This document shows positions 12,701 through 24,600 of a DNA stretch of 64,000 bases, piece after piece. Made by a program: the position numbers and the translations under genes. Source of the stretch: Lates calcarifer (Eukaryota > Chordata > Actinopteri > Centropomidae); assembly GCF_001640805.2 (NCBI RefSeq), contig NC_066833.1, positions 4,254,471-4,318,470 of the forward strand, written 5' to 3'. The notes beneath the pieces are model-generated. The model was not told the DNA's origin. It made no database searches and worked only from the letters and a program-made list of their open reading frames with translations. Positions within the stretch are counted from its first letter, which is position 1. The number at the start of each line of letters is the position of its first letter.

Positions 12701-15700
12701 GGGCAAAAAGTTTGTGGAGCTGCATTTTCTAAACATAAGGGCAGCACGTGACATGAGCTGATGATGTGCTTCTGCTCCCATTTACCTTTTTTCTATTAAT
12801 CATAGCACTTTGATTTACGTTGTCACATCAGCACACAGTGAGGATTTGAATGGTATTTGACAAACTGATAATAAGCTCTCAGTGCAGAGATTTCTTCATT
12901 TTCTTGTATTGTGTAATTTGATATCACAGAACTTGCATTTTGTACATATTCACACTTAAAAAAAAACATCTTTTTGCTTTGATCCGAAATCTTTTTATGT
13001 GCATATTTGTTGACATAGGTAGTTACTTTTTCTTCCAGGTTCCTCAGGAAGATATGGAAAATGAGGAAGACAATGAAGTTCTAACAAAAGAGACTCAAGA
13101 CTATGCCAGCCCAGAAGCAGATCACGTGACAGAAAACCATCAGCAGGAAGAGGTGATTCCAGAGTCAGCAGATGTTTCCATGGAGGATGTTACCAAGAGT
13201 GACAATAGAGCAGAAGATAATGAAATTCAGACTAAAGAAGGCTCAAGTCCTAACATCTCTGGCTCTTCAGATTTGGTCTCAGGGACTCCTCAGAAATCCA
13301 ACAGTCGCCGTCAGTCCTTTATCACTCTGGAGAAGTATGCTGAGGGGAAGCCTGCCAGCCCCAGCAGTGCTTCCAAGTTCACAGGTCCCCTCTTAAAGAC
13401 CTCCAATAGCCAAGAACTCTCTAAAAACAACAAGACATCCTCTTATCAGTCTTCGCAGACACTCACTGGTCCAGACTCTCAAGATTCCCAGTCCAGTCAG
13501 ACAGGAAAAATAAACTCCCAGTGTCCTGTGAGCAATGCCACTGGAGTCCCCTCGAAGACCTAAAGACTCTGGGATAAAAAGTGAGCCTGTAAGGCTGACT
13601 GAGAGACTGCCCAGTGACACAACAGAGGATGAAGATGTTATCCCAGACACCCAGACCAAAGTGGAGGCCAAGGAGAGTACAAAAATGGCTTCCACATCAG
13701 AGGAAATGAAACCATCAAGTCAGGAAGAAGAATTGGATGATTCTCAATCGTCTGTGACTCAGACTTCGCCAGGTGAACCCAGACGGTCTGGACGCCAAAG
13801 AGTGAGACCTCTGCTGCCTGGAGAGGGCCCTGAGGAACAGGAAGATAAATATGTGCAGTCAAAAAGGAGACGTTCTGGAGAGGAACCTAAAAGTGATTCT
13901 CCAAAGTCAAGTTCAACACAAAGCAGACCAAACACAAGAAGTAAGCAGGCTGCTGAGGAGGACAGTGGCAGAGAGAGGTTACGAACAAGGGCTCAGAGGG
14001 ACAAGAGTGAGACAGGCCAGACTAATTCGCAGGGTAGAGCACACAAGAAGATCAAACTGTATAGCAGTTCAGAGGAGTTCCTTGATAATCCTGAACCCAG
14101 AAGGAGAAGCACCAGAGAGCAGTCCAGTAGAGAGTCCAGCCAGACTGACCCAGACTCACAGTCTGATTATGAAAGCCAATCACGGGGTAGGCGCGGTCGG
14201 CGAAGCAAAACATCATTAGAGACTGGCGTGGAAGGCGGACTGAAGAAAAAAGTTTTGCATGAGAAAGAGCAGTCTAGCCCAACTGCCACACACAAGCCTG
14301 TAGAACACACTGAAAAGGATAAGGACCTAAAGAGAGACTCTCAGATGATCACTCCTTCCCCTCAAACTGGTGGCAGAGAGTCTGAGCTTGTTGAACAGAC
14401 CGAGAAGGATGATAATGAGGATTAAGAGAGACTCTCAGATGGTCAACCCTTTGCCTCAAACTGTTGACAGATCTCAGGGGTTTGAGCTTGTAGAACACAC
14501 AAAAAAGGATGATAATGAGATTAAGAGAGACTCTCAGATCATCACTCCCTCCCCTGAAACATCCCAAAAGTCTGAGCTTGAAGAACAGACCTGAAAAGGA
14601 AAAAGATTCTTCAGTATTCGCTTCTTCTCCAATTAACGAGTTTCAAGACAGAACAAACAAGTCAATGAATGAATCAGAGTGCAAAGACGGACACAAGACA
14701 AAAGACAGTACTGATGACAACCTTAGCCAGGAGGACTCTCAAGTGATCACACCTTTGTCTTCTGATAGCCAGTCTCTGCGTAGATCCAGAAGAAGCAAAG
14801 CTTCATCTGAGGCAACAGAGTCTGAAGACACAAGTGACCGTAAGAATTCATCAGGAAGGCAGAGTCGGTCTAATTCTCAGACAACTGGATCAGTTGTCAG
14901 TCAGGCAGAGGTCACAACTGGAGGTAGGACCAGGAGGAGCAAAGCACAAGAAGGGCTGTCAAAATCAAGTCCTAGCTCAACCCCAGAGAGCTCTGAGTCA
15001 TTAGATTTTGCTGGATCAGCAGAGTCCTCCCAAAGCAGGGGCAGATACTCAAGACGAAGGTCTTCTCAACCGTTAATACCAAATATGGAGTCCTCAGAGT
15101 CTGAATCCTCTGAGGTCAGAGAAAATCTCCCTATACCCAAAAAGAGAGGGAGGAAACCTCGAGCTTCTCTTCCAAGTCCTCTCACCCTTGACTCTAAAGA
15201 AAACAGAATCAATAACGATATAGAAAAGGACGTTGCTGATGCCTCTCAAAGAACAGATATGCAAAGCATAGAAGCAAAAAATGTAACGGATTTAGAAGAA
15301 TCACAGAAAAGCCAAGATTCGCAGGGTTCTGAATCACTCCAGGTTACAGGTGACCCTGCAGAGCAAATAAACAAAGAGTCACCAATGGAGGTTGAGCCCG
15401 TTGCCCCAGAGCATACTGAGATTGACGACACAGAGAGGAGCAGTGTGTCACCTCGTGAGAAGAGGCAAAGAGACTCTGAAACAAACATTGACAATACTTC
15501 TTCACAAGAGAGTAACACTGGGGGTTTGGAAATGCTTGAGCCAGTTGGGATCAGTGATGAACAGATTCAGGAAAAGTTGTTCAGTGACCCATCTGCTGTG
15601 GACACACCAGCACCTCCTGAGGAGACAACAGAGAAACCTCAGGTCTCAGAGTCTTCAGAGGACAAAGCTGAAGACGTTTCTGAATCTGAGGACCGTGTTA

Positions 15701-18414
15701 AAGAAAATCCTAAAGATGGTTCTGATTCAGACCACCAAGAACATCCAGCTGTTCTGGTGGGTGACATGGCTCAAGATGATACCTCCTCTCCACAGAACCA
15801 GGTAGGGTGTCCAAATGAACTTTCAAAGGAGGATGAACAGTTTGCCTCAAACCAGCACACAGAAGGCAGCACTGAGGAAGAGATCACACCTCTACAGGAG
15901 AATGATGAAGACGGTAAAACCAAGATTATGGAGTGTCAGGATGAAGAGAAAACTCAGCCGCCCAACACTGAGAACAATGTAGTTGTAAACCTGGATGCCG
16001 CTCTGACTGATCTTTGTGATGCTTCAGTGTCTGCAGAATCTACTAGCAAAGATGTTTTTCAGGATTCTCCAGTGAAGCAAAAGGACCTGGGGGCTGTCAT
16101 GGGGTCAGATGTTGGCCAAAGCCCCAGCAGTGGCAGGACTAGAGGAACTTGGTCTCCTTCAGCCTCCCCTTCTACTAGTATTCTTAAGAAGGGCCAGAAG
16201 AGACCACTAGAGGAGGAGACTCCCTCACCTCTTGTCAAAGTAAGAGACAGTGCTTGAACTTGTCAAAATATTATTTATGAATAATATAATTATTAATATT
16301 ATAAAAATATTTATACGAGTGTGTAATATGGATGATCTTCGCCTTTAACTTTACAGTCCAGACGTGTGTCTTTTGCTGATCCGATCCAGCAGCAGGAAAC
16401 GGCAGATGACATTGATCGTCGCAGCCCTGCTCTGAGAACCAGTTCCCCCAGAAGATCCAAAGTCTGCAGTATCCCACAGCCCAAGGTATGGATGAGACTA
16501 ACACTGTCACATTTCAGACCCACATGAACCAAACCTTTTTCTTCTGTAAATGAGCTGCATTGATTGACCATGACTTGTCATCTGCTCTTTATTCTAGTAT
16601 GTCACCACTCCAACAAAGGGCTTGCTGATCCTGAGCCCCAGAAATCTGCGCAGTCCAGGTTACAAGAGCTCCAAGAAATGCCTGGTATGCCAGAGATGAC
16701 AAATCAGCATTCATCATTATCACCATTTTTGGGGGTGTTGGGACACTTTGGGACAGAGGAACTCAAATAAGCTGACATACAGTCCTGGGGCAACATAAGC
16801 ATTTGTTTAGAGTTGTGCTTCTGTCCAGATTTCCAATATTTGCTCTCATTTGTCTTCCACCAACTTCTGAGAGAAATATCTTTAGCTCTTAAGCTGCTGC
16901 ACATTTGACTTGCACCATTGATTTAGCATTTGCACTCCAATGATTGCAAGATAAATGATTGACAGGAACAGAACCAGAGATATTGTTGTTTTTTTTTTTT
17001 TCTGACAAATTCTTCCTTGTCGGAACCTGGTTACTTCCATTACCTGTAATACAGATTTAGATTCTGGTGTGTTATGGTGGCGCTGCTGGCTACAGAGGTC
17101 TGCTAAGCTCACTTTTTTTCCTGACTCCACTATCAAGCCTAATGGTAGATGTGTCTTTTTATTTATTTATTTATTTATTTTTGTAGATTTCTGAAATGAG
17201 CCAAGAGCCTCGACCTGTTTCCAAAGACTGTATCTATCCTGCCCTGGTTGGCTGCTCTGCACCTGTAGAAGCTGTGCTACCTCAGATATCCTCCAACATG
17301 TGGTGAGTAAAACACAGAGCTGATGAAAGAAAAATGTTTTGTATTTATTCTAATATTGCTCCTTTTAAAATCTACGTAAAGCTTAAATGAAAAGAATGTT
17401 TTGTTTTTTTTTAATTGTCTTGTCAGGTCTCGTGGTTTTGGGCAGCTTGTTCGAGCCAGAAACATCAAAACGGTCGGTGACCTCAGTGCTCTAACTCCCA
17501 ATGAAATCAAGACTCTGCCAATTCGCTCCCCAAAAATCTCCAATGTCAAGAAGGCACTTAAAAATTATGAGCAGCAGGTATGCCAGGGGATGGAGGGCAG
17601 CAACAGGACTGATCCGATAAGACAAACACAAATTCTGCACAGTATATAAAGATGAAATTCTTGTATTTGACACCTGCACTATCATCTTCTAGCGTAAAGG
17701 TCGAGGTGGTGACGAGTTGAAGAGTTTTGATGAAACCGAGATGATGACCTCTGAACTGGAGGAGACTAGTGCCCCTCAAAACCAGGATGAGGAGGATAAG
17801 ACCTCAGCCGAGACATTAGGTGTGTAAAAACTCTGCATATTCAGTAATAAGGCTTCCTCAGCCAGTTTAAGTTTGGGTTTTCAAAGATGAGAAAAATGTG
17901 GGGATTAAATGGGAATTAGCCTTGTTCTGTGAAAACTGAAACTTAAAACACTTTGGTTTTATGGTGGGTTATGTGCTGGAGTATGTCTTGGTTGTGGCAC
18001 ATAATCATAAGTGACAATTTGATGTTTTTATAAAATGTTGAACTTGTACTTTAAGTACCTTAAAAACAGACTCTATTTGCAGCAACAGAGCTGGTGGATG
18101 AACCTGTTCCTGCAGACGGGAGACCACAGCAGGACAACTATGGCAATCAGACACCTGACACGCTGGCAGGAGGAGAACATCATCAGCCCGAAGGACGGCT
18201 GCTGTCAGAGGTGGAGGCTCTGACCTGCAGGATGACGCCTCTTGAACTCAGTCGCTGCTCGCCGCAGCAGCTCGTCCAGATGCACGATCAGTTAGGATGC
18301 ATGATGAGGCGCGTGGTTGTAGAGCTGCAAACACGCCTCTGCCAGACGGCAGATCCTGAGGAGACTACTGCTTCTGCTGGGTCAGACAGCTGTACAGGCT
18401 CTATGAGGCACTAA
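735..18414 (+). CDS. rif1: RIF1, replication timing regulatory factor 1 (5' end outside window)
   Basis: RIF1 recruits protein phosphatase 1 to chromatin to set replication timing and works with 53BP1 in double-strand-break repair. Twenty-nine coding exons join in phase: 735-924, 1037-1129, 1962-2100, 2216-2367, 3384-3498, 3634-3810, 4352-4462, 5414-5476, 6429-6529, 6974-7060, 7164-7237, 7632-7812, 8769-8876, 9009-9158, 9665-9764, 9854-10146, 10313-10515, 10692-10785, 10873-11004, 11176-11318, 11419-11508, 11602-11656, 13039-16239, 16357-16485, 16598-16684, 17187-17302, 17427-17577, 17693-17819, 18083-18414. They encode roughly 2,330 residues; human RIF1 has about 2,470, so the first 150 or so are missing to the left. 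Exons up to about 11.0 kb form the helical HEAT-like N-terminal domain, followed by a long SQ-rich acidic region and the conserved C-terminal region. The large exon is broken by three apparent one-base insertions. Bases 1-734 are intron, with no exon seen. The 1.4-kb intron 11657-13038 holds nothing recognised. Confidence 0.95.
8095..8445 (+). repeat. Interspersed fish repeat in a rif1 intron
   Basis: The stretch from the 'acctctgccaacaag' block to the 'ttggccttgggggaaggta' block matches, in opposite orientation, the element at 19555-19815. Shared features are the 'actgatttgcaccaaactt' segment and the 'tttctcagg' segment. It contains a 20-base A run at about 8245. It looks like a widespread fish non-coding repeat; the family name is not certain. 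Confidence 0.65.
13039..16239 (+). other. rif1: rif1 giant disordered exon with three frame breaks and SQ cluster
   Basis: This 3,201-base exon encodes the low-complexity middle of RIF1, rich in Ser, Glu, Asp and Lys with many SQ dipeptides, the target of ATM/ATR kinases. Reading it needs three frames. The first stays open to TAA at 13561-13563, the second to TAA at 14423-14425, the third to TGA at 14592-14594, and the original frame then resumes to the donor at 16239. Each change equals one extra base: in the CCCC run 13548-13551, in GG at 14419-14420, and around 14590-14592. The net excess is three bases, so the exon keeps its splice phase. Flanking exons are intact, which suggests a consensus error rather than a dead gene, but the sequence alone cannot settle this. 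Confidence 0.85.
14300..14592 (+). repeat. Three-unit tandem repeat of about 95 bp inside the rif1 exon
   Basis: Three imperfect copies each carry a core like KRDSQMITPSPQT followed by a stretch like SELVEQTEKDDNE. The copies begin near 14307, 14400 and 14500. Each has an SQ and a TP/SP site, so the array multiplies potential phosphorylation sites. Two of the three frame breaks in the exon lie inside this array, and comparing copies with each other shows which base is surplus. Confidence 0.8.
16177..16374 (+). other. rif1: PP1-docking motifs SILK and RVSF of RIF1
   Basis: SILK is encoded at 16177-16188, near the end of the giant exon. RVSF is encoded at 16363-16374 in the next exon, within SRRVSFADP. 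The order SILK then RVSF and their position just before the C-terminal region match vertebrate RIF1, where they bind PP1. The intron between them (16240-16356) is only 117 bases. Both motifs are intact and in frame with downstream exons, which argues that the gene is functional. Confidence 0.93.
17187..18414 (+). other. rif1: RIF1 conserved C-terminal region
   Basis: Four exons encode the conserved C-terminal segment. It includes DCIYPALVGC, then RARNIKTVGDLS and IKTLPIRSPK, which match the DNA-binding region of human RIF1. The last exon has a helical stretch with QLVQMHDQL that lines up with the final helix of human RIF1. The stop is TAA at 18412-18414. The preceding exon at 16598-16684 encodes TPTKGLLILSPRNLRSPG, another strongly conserved RIF1 block. 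Confidence 0.92.
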
Positions 18415-19044
18415 GATTGATCCATTTCAAGAACAATCTGTGACTCAGGATAAAATGTTCTTTTATTCACCCAGGCTTTGTGTAAATGGACGTGTCAAAT
18501 CAGCGAAGGAGGATTTTATGGCTTTAACTCAGCTTTGGCCTTTCCTCACCTTTGACTCTTCTTGGCTAAAGATGTTTTCAATAAATGCTAGGAGCAGATT
18601 TTTTTCTTCTCTAGCTTGAGCCTTTGGGGAGTTATGACGATTTTAAGAAACGCTCAAAGGGAAGCACAGTTACACTTTTTAAGCTGTGTCAAAAGATGAC
18701 GATTTTTAATAGGTGAAGTCTCAACAAGGATTTTCCTGTTGTCCTCTGTAGACTTTGTATTAAGGGACTGATGTGAGACTACGAATGTAGGTGAAGAATA
18801 ATAACTCCACATGCTGTTAACGCTTCCAATTTTGTACATATGATTTCTCTTATGTCACTTCATTCCTCCATGTTCCTGTTTACAAAAATGTACGATAGCA
18901 CTGACATGTTTTTTAGTTTTTAATCCTTTTCTGTCATCTCACTTTCATGTCTTGTCGCATTTTTAATTAAATGAAACACACAGTAGATGGTAGTAGACAA
19001 TCTGCACTTCAGTCTTTAATTGTGATCTTAAATTCTTAAATAAA
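18415..19044 (+). other. rif1 3'UTR with two candidate polyadenylation signals
   Basis: AATAAA occurs at 18580-18585 and again at 19039-19044. Either could end the rif1 transcript. No other gene signal was seen in this stretch. Confidence 0.6.
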
Positions 19045-20118
19045 AGGCAAAATTGATAATGATTTTTAAAGCGCAATTACAGTTTTGAGCTTTTTGTTTG
19101 ACTTTGAGGGACATTTGGACTTTTTTTGTTAAGACAGGAGTTGATTGTCTTAAATAGAAAGGTGTGTTGTATAAGTGGTATGTCATAGAAGAAAGAAGCA
19201 AGGAGCTCTACAATCCAATTCTTGTTTTTTTTTTTTAAATACCTGTATTCTTTGTTTCCCTTCATTTAACATGATTTTCTAGACTCAGACTGTTTGAAGT
19301 CAGTACTCTTGGTAGGCTGCTATAAACTGACTAAATGATACTGAAGGCTCTGTGGCTGTGACAGATTAAATGTGTGTAATTATTTCCCCCCTGCAGGTGT
19401 GTATTCCAAATTGGATGAGTAGGCTCTATGGCTGAAATATTATAGACACTGCAATATGGCCAAATGCAATATTGCTATCACAGGAGCTGCAATTTTTTGA
19501 TAAAGGTAAAATGTGTCACAACACACCATTATACCACAATGCCACTGAGTAGAGTACATACTTCTGCCAAGGCCAAACAATCCTATATGTCTTCATATAT
19601 TAGTTCCTGAGAAACCGATGAAAATGCTCTATCTCATAATGTTAAGAAAATCGATAAGGAAAATTCCTGGATATTCAGCAAAATTCAGTGGATTCATCCC
19701 TGACTCATTCCTAATCCCTCCACTGAGTTTGGTGCAAATCACCTCAGTGCTTTTTGTGTAATCCTGCAGATAAACAAACAGATGGGTAAAAACAACCTCC
19801 TTGGAGGAGGGAGGTAGCCACTATAAAGCATGTGTGTCTTTTTTGTTTGTAGTTTTGTTCGTACAAGTGGTATTTTGCGTACAGTTTTGTGTGTCAGATT
19901 GAAGTGAAAATGGGGAAACTCACTGCACTGTCAGTCAGGTTTGTGCAGCCTGTAATATTAACCACCCCCAGCAGTGATGTCATAGTGTACTGACACACCC
20001 CTGAAGTACACCATTACATCACTTCAGCAAACTGAGAGCTCAAAACATTGAAGATAGAATTTCTGCAGGAGACTTTGAATCCATGGAAGATATTTAAAAT
20101 TGAGTCAATGTGGTAATG
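19045..20118. repeat. Intergenic stretch with interspersed repeat copy (19555-19815)
   Basis: No gene was seen between the rif1 3' end and the COLQ-like first exon. The piece 19555-19815 is a second copy, inverted, of the repeat in the rif1 intron at 8.1-8.4 kb, with 'cttctgccaaggcc' at one end and 'aacctccttggaggagg' at the other. Confidence 0.6.
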
Positions 20119-20163
20119 CATATATATATGTGTGTGTGTGTGTGTATATATGTATATATACAT

Positions 20164-20203
<40 letters not shown>

Positions 20204-20204
20204 G
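20119..20204. repeat. Palindromic TA/TG/CA microsatellite
   Basis: The order is TA run, TG run, TA run, then CA run, TA run. The left half is close to the reverse complement of the right half, centred near 20160, so the tract can fold into a long hairpin or cruciform. Confidence 0.85.
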
Positions 20205-20542
20205 TGGTATTTAACTTATTTTAAGTGTTGATGAAGTGTCGATATGGTGCTGACCTTTGATCTTGCTCATGGTGGCCTGTCATAGATTTTTCTGCTGTTG
20301 AATGTAAGGTCTCTGAATCAGCAACACTTGGGTTTATAGAATTAGAATAAGCTAATCTGATTGGTGTGAGAAACTTGGCTAAAAGCCTAAGAATGTAAAG
20401 GGAAATACAGTAATGGTAATATAATACAGTATGACAGAAGGTGCAACTGACTCCTTTCACTGCTTCCCTCTCTACCGCATGGCCTGATAAGCAGGCTTCT
20501 CCTTGGCTCAGTGTGTAAGTAATTATCTGATTATTCCTGCAG

Positions 20543-20733
20543 AGCGCTGCCAGGGGCTGCGTTGCATTTCCACAGTTTATTGAGATAAGTCAGACTCAGC
20601 GTGCAAGCTTAGCAGATTGTTGCTCCAGCTCTTGCTGGACGATGACCAGGAAGAGAAGCAGCTCTAACAGACATCCCCCCACTGCAGGAACGAGAGCGTC
20701 CACACAGAGCTGGGAAGAGGAAACGGTGCTGAG
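20543..20733 (+). other. Candidate 5' non-coding exon of the COLQ-like gene
   Basis: A good donor (gag|gtaagac) follows position 20733, and a 3' acceptor-like CTGCAG lies just before 20543. The next acceptor on this strand, TTGTTGCAG ending at 21616, opens the exon that carries the start codon. No long reading frame runs through this piece, so it would be 5'UTR. It is inferred from splice signals only. Confidence 0.4.
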
Positions 20734-21627
20734 GTAAGACACACAACATACATCATAATGCATGTGAACACACAGTCTTAAACCTGATCTGATATCTGAA
20801 CCATGACAAGCATCAGAATCTGTGCCAGGGTTCACAGTCAGGACAATAATGAAAAATACAACAGATCAATTTATTATGGATCAGGGTAAAAATCTTGAGA
20901 TGCAGCAACATGTTTTTGAGTGGGTTAGTTTTCCAAACATTCATATGTTTTATAGATGATTCAATCAAATTGATTGTAGTACATGTTTGATTAGCCTCTT
21001 CATTTATCTGTTCTTAGGGATGATTTTTTAATGTAGAAGTGAGTTAATGATCTTTAAATCAATGTTAATCAGTTTACTGGGGGACTTTAAAAAAATCTAC
21101 TGGTTCCTTGTTGATTACAGTGGAGTAATCTGTGTCTGCCTTATTTCAGGAGTAAATAAGTTTTCTGGTTGTGAAATCTACAGAATGTAAACAAGTGAAA
21201 TTGCATTTGAAGTCGGTGAGATGATCTCCTCTCCACCTGTTACTACAGCAGTTCAATATCAAATTGAAATAAGGCAGAAGAGTTAAAGGTAAAGGTTTCA
21301 GGGACCTCACTGATCAATTACTGATGAATTGAACAAGTTAAAAAAAATCTGTCACTGTTTGTACGATCTGTCAGGAATGGTTTGAAATGTCTGCACATTC
21401 TCAAGCACAACAAGAACTTGATTGAAGTGTTGACGCTGAGGGATAATAAATGATGGTTCAAATCTTTAGACAGATGTAATATTAAAACAGAAACCAGGTA
21501 AAAAGTTGGACCTGTCAATCATACATGCAAATACGAATTATCTGCTGTATTATAAAGACATACAGTTCAGAATCAAAGTACTTGGACAGACATATTTAAA
21601 CATGTAGTTGTTGCAGGACAAGAGGAG

Positions 21628-24600
21628 ATGCTGACTCAGCTGGTTCTGGGATGGACTGCCTTGCTCAGCGGCCTCCAAACGGCTGCTCCGTCTGTCACAA
21701 CCAGTGAGTACGAACCAGATGTTCAAGTCAAAGTTGTTCTTTCCATGAACATGAGCAGTAATATTTTACCATTATCTATCATGACTGTGGATCTGATAGG
21801 GCTGTGAAGCTTCTGTTGCCAGGTACACAGAGTAATGTGCTGTAACTGTCAGTGATTAGTGAGTCACTTCAGAGTTTTATGTGTGTTTACATGTGTCTGC
21901 CTGTAGGATTTCCATCGAGCAGAAACAGGTGGTCAGCTCGAAAATGTGAAGTCTTCATCCCTCCTCCTCTTCCGCCCCCTTTGTTTCCTCCAATCAAGCG
22001 GAAAGCAGAGCTGATGGTGATGAATACACTCTCTCACACACACACACACACACACAAACATCCACTGTTGTGTACCACAGTGTCTTTTATGATACTATCA
22101 AAAGCAGTGTCCAGTTCAGATCCTGCACACAGGGGCTTTATATGTGTGTTAACAAACCAATTCTAAAATGCATCCAAGTGTTTCACATGCATGACTTAAA
22201 AAACGAAACTACTCTGATTTATTTTTATCTCTCCAGGTTGATATAACAGAGCACATCACAGGACTTAAAGGGGAAAAGGTACGACAGATCTCTGTTATGA
22301 ATTCTGCTTCTTTTTGGGACCAAAAAACAAGAAACTTATAATTTAATGAATTGCATGTGTAATTTAAAAAAGTGAAATCCCCAAAATTGAGGCCACCATC
22401 ACCATTCTCATTCATTCATTTCTTTTTTTATATAATGAAATAATGTTATACAATAAAACAATATTCACTAAAATGTAATCATTGTTGTGTTTTAAAGGGC
22501 TGCAGAGGACCCAGAGGACCTAAGGTACACACACACACACACACATACAACCACACACAAACCACATTTAATCCCTTAGTCTTGCTACATGTTCTCTATC
22601 TGCCTTTATTTTTCTAGACAAAGATTAATGTGTAAGCATTGGATCATAAGAAGAAAAGTTACGTTGTGTCAAAGTGCTGTGTGTATTTCAGGGCTTACCT
22701 GGTGTGAAGGGTCCAGAGGGAGAACCAGGGATACAAGGAGCCATGGGTCCGCCAGGAGAAAAGGTCACAGAAAGACAATCCATGTCTGTCAACCCACAAA
22801 CACTTACACACTAACATGCAGAGCTCTCGAATCTGAAAGACTCACTAGTGTAATATAACTTTACAGGGCGACCTTGTTAGGATGACTACTCTGAAAAATG
22901 TTTAGAGTATTGAGTCAAAAAACAGTACATTATTGCATATAAAGGGTTAGATTTAACTCTGTGATATAAAATCATTTCCACAGGGAGAGAAGGGCAACAG
23001 AGGCTGGCGGGGTCTGTATGGAGACATAGGAACTCCTGGGATGATAAAGGTACATCGTAGCTTGGGTTTGTGTTGCATTCATTCAGCTTTTGGTAACTCA
23101 TAAATGAGGACAGTCACCATGTTTCCACACTGTACAGTGACGCTTTTGACCCTGGATCGAGCATGGCTATTTTACTTCATATCAGCATGGCAATTATCTG
23201 CTGTGAGGAGCAGTGAAAATGCATGTTACTGTGGGCTGGTGTGCAAAATAATGGTAGCATAAAAATCTCAAAACTCATCACACTCGTGTGTGTGTATTTG
23301 CAGGGCATTAAGGGACGCAAGGGATTCAGGGTAAGTGACGATTATGCTGCACGACTTCTCTCTGTTTATACACTTCAAACACCACTGGTATTTCTATAGA
23401 GCCACCTCTATCTAATTTTTTTTTTTCTGTTTATTTATATCTATCTTTTAGGGTGATAAAGGTGAGAAAGGGAAGAGAGGACCCAAAGGAGAGATGGTGA
23501 GGACAGAGTCTCTTCTTTTGTTTCCTGTGCCTGCAAATGTGACAGAATTTAATCTAATTATACAAACTGTACAAATCAGTCTGTGTCTCTTGTAGGGTGA
23601 GCGTGGCATCGCTGGAGTATCTGGAGAGAAGGTGGAGGGCAGCTCGACGTGATAAGTTCAAAATAAAATACAGTCAAGAACTTGGTGAATGTACAGTAAA
23701 GCTGTGAGGACATGGTGTTCTGTGCTGTGCTGTGCTGTTCCAGGGCGACCCAGGTCTGCGGGGTGATCCAGGCCAGAGGGGTGAGCAGGGACCCAGAGGA
23801 GAACCTGGAGGCAGAGGAACCACGGTTGGTACATGGTGTCAGTTCTAGCAGGGAACTGATCATTTAATCACTGATCATTTTTAAGTTTAGACAATACTTT
23901 CTTGTACATTTATGTGTTGATTTAAATGTGTAATTTAGAGCATGGTTTTAAGACGGTATAAAATAGATTCTATTTTGCAGTTTTCCCAAAATCTCTGTGG
24001 GAAATGTTTTGTGCATCTTTGCAGCTCTGTTTTGTGTCTGATAAATAAAACCCCAGAGACGCATCTCTCAGGGAATAATGTTGTTCTGCATGTCTGCTTG
24101 CAGTATAACTGTAATATCTTCTAGTCTCAGGCCTAAATTCAACGTTTTACCGCAGCTGATTGTAAAGGGTTGGTCAACCAATGATGATTCAGTGAATGAA
24201 TCAATCTGTCTGCAGGGGTTGAAGGGATCTCGTGGACCTCCAGGGAGGCTGGGTCATCCTGGTCCAGCAGGACTACCTGGTTTGACTGGGGATCCTGGAC
24301 TACCTGGACAAGGTTTGTAACAGCAGGAAGATACCTCTGTGTGGAAGGTGGAGCCAAATGAGATTCATTTCTGAAGACCTGAGCATTGATTTTGTCTGCA
24401 TTTTTAATTTCTCCTAGCTTTTTGGATCAGTAGGACCTGATTCGTATAAAAGCTAAACCTTGTCTTTGAACAGGAGGGAGTTTTTGAAAAAAAATTACGT
24501 CGACATATGGGGACAAGGGGTTTATTTTACTGTATAACAAAATAAAGTCATCAGTGTACAGAAGAACTATTTCTTCTTTCTCTGTCACCTGCCGGTGATA

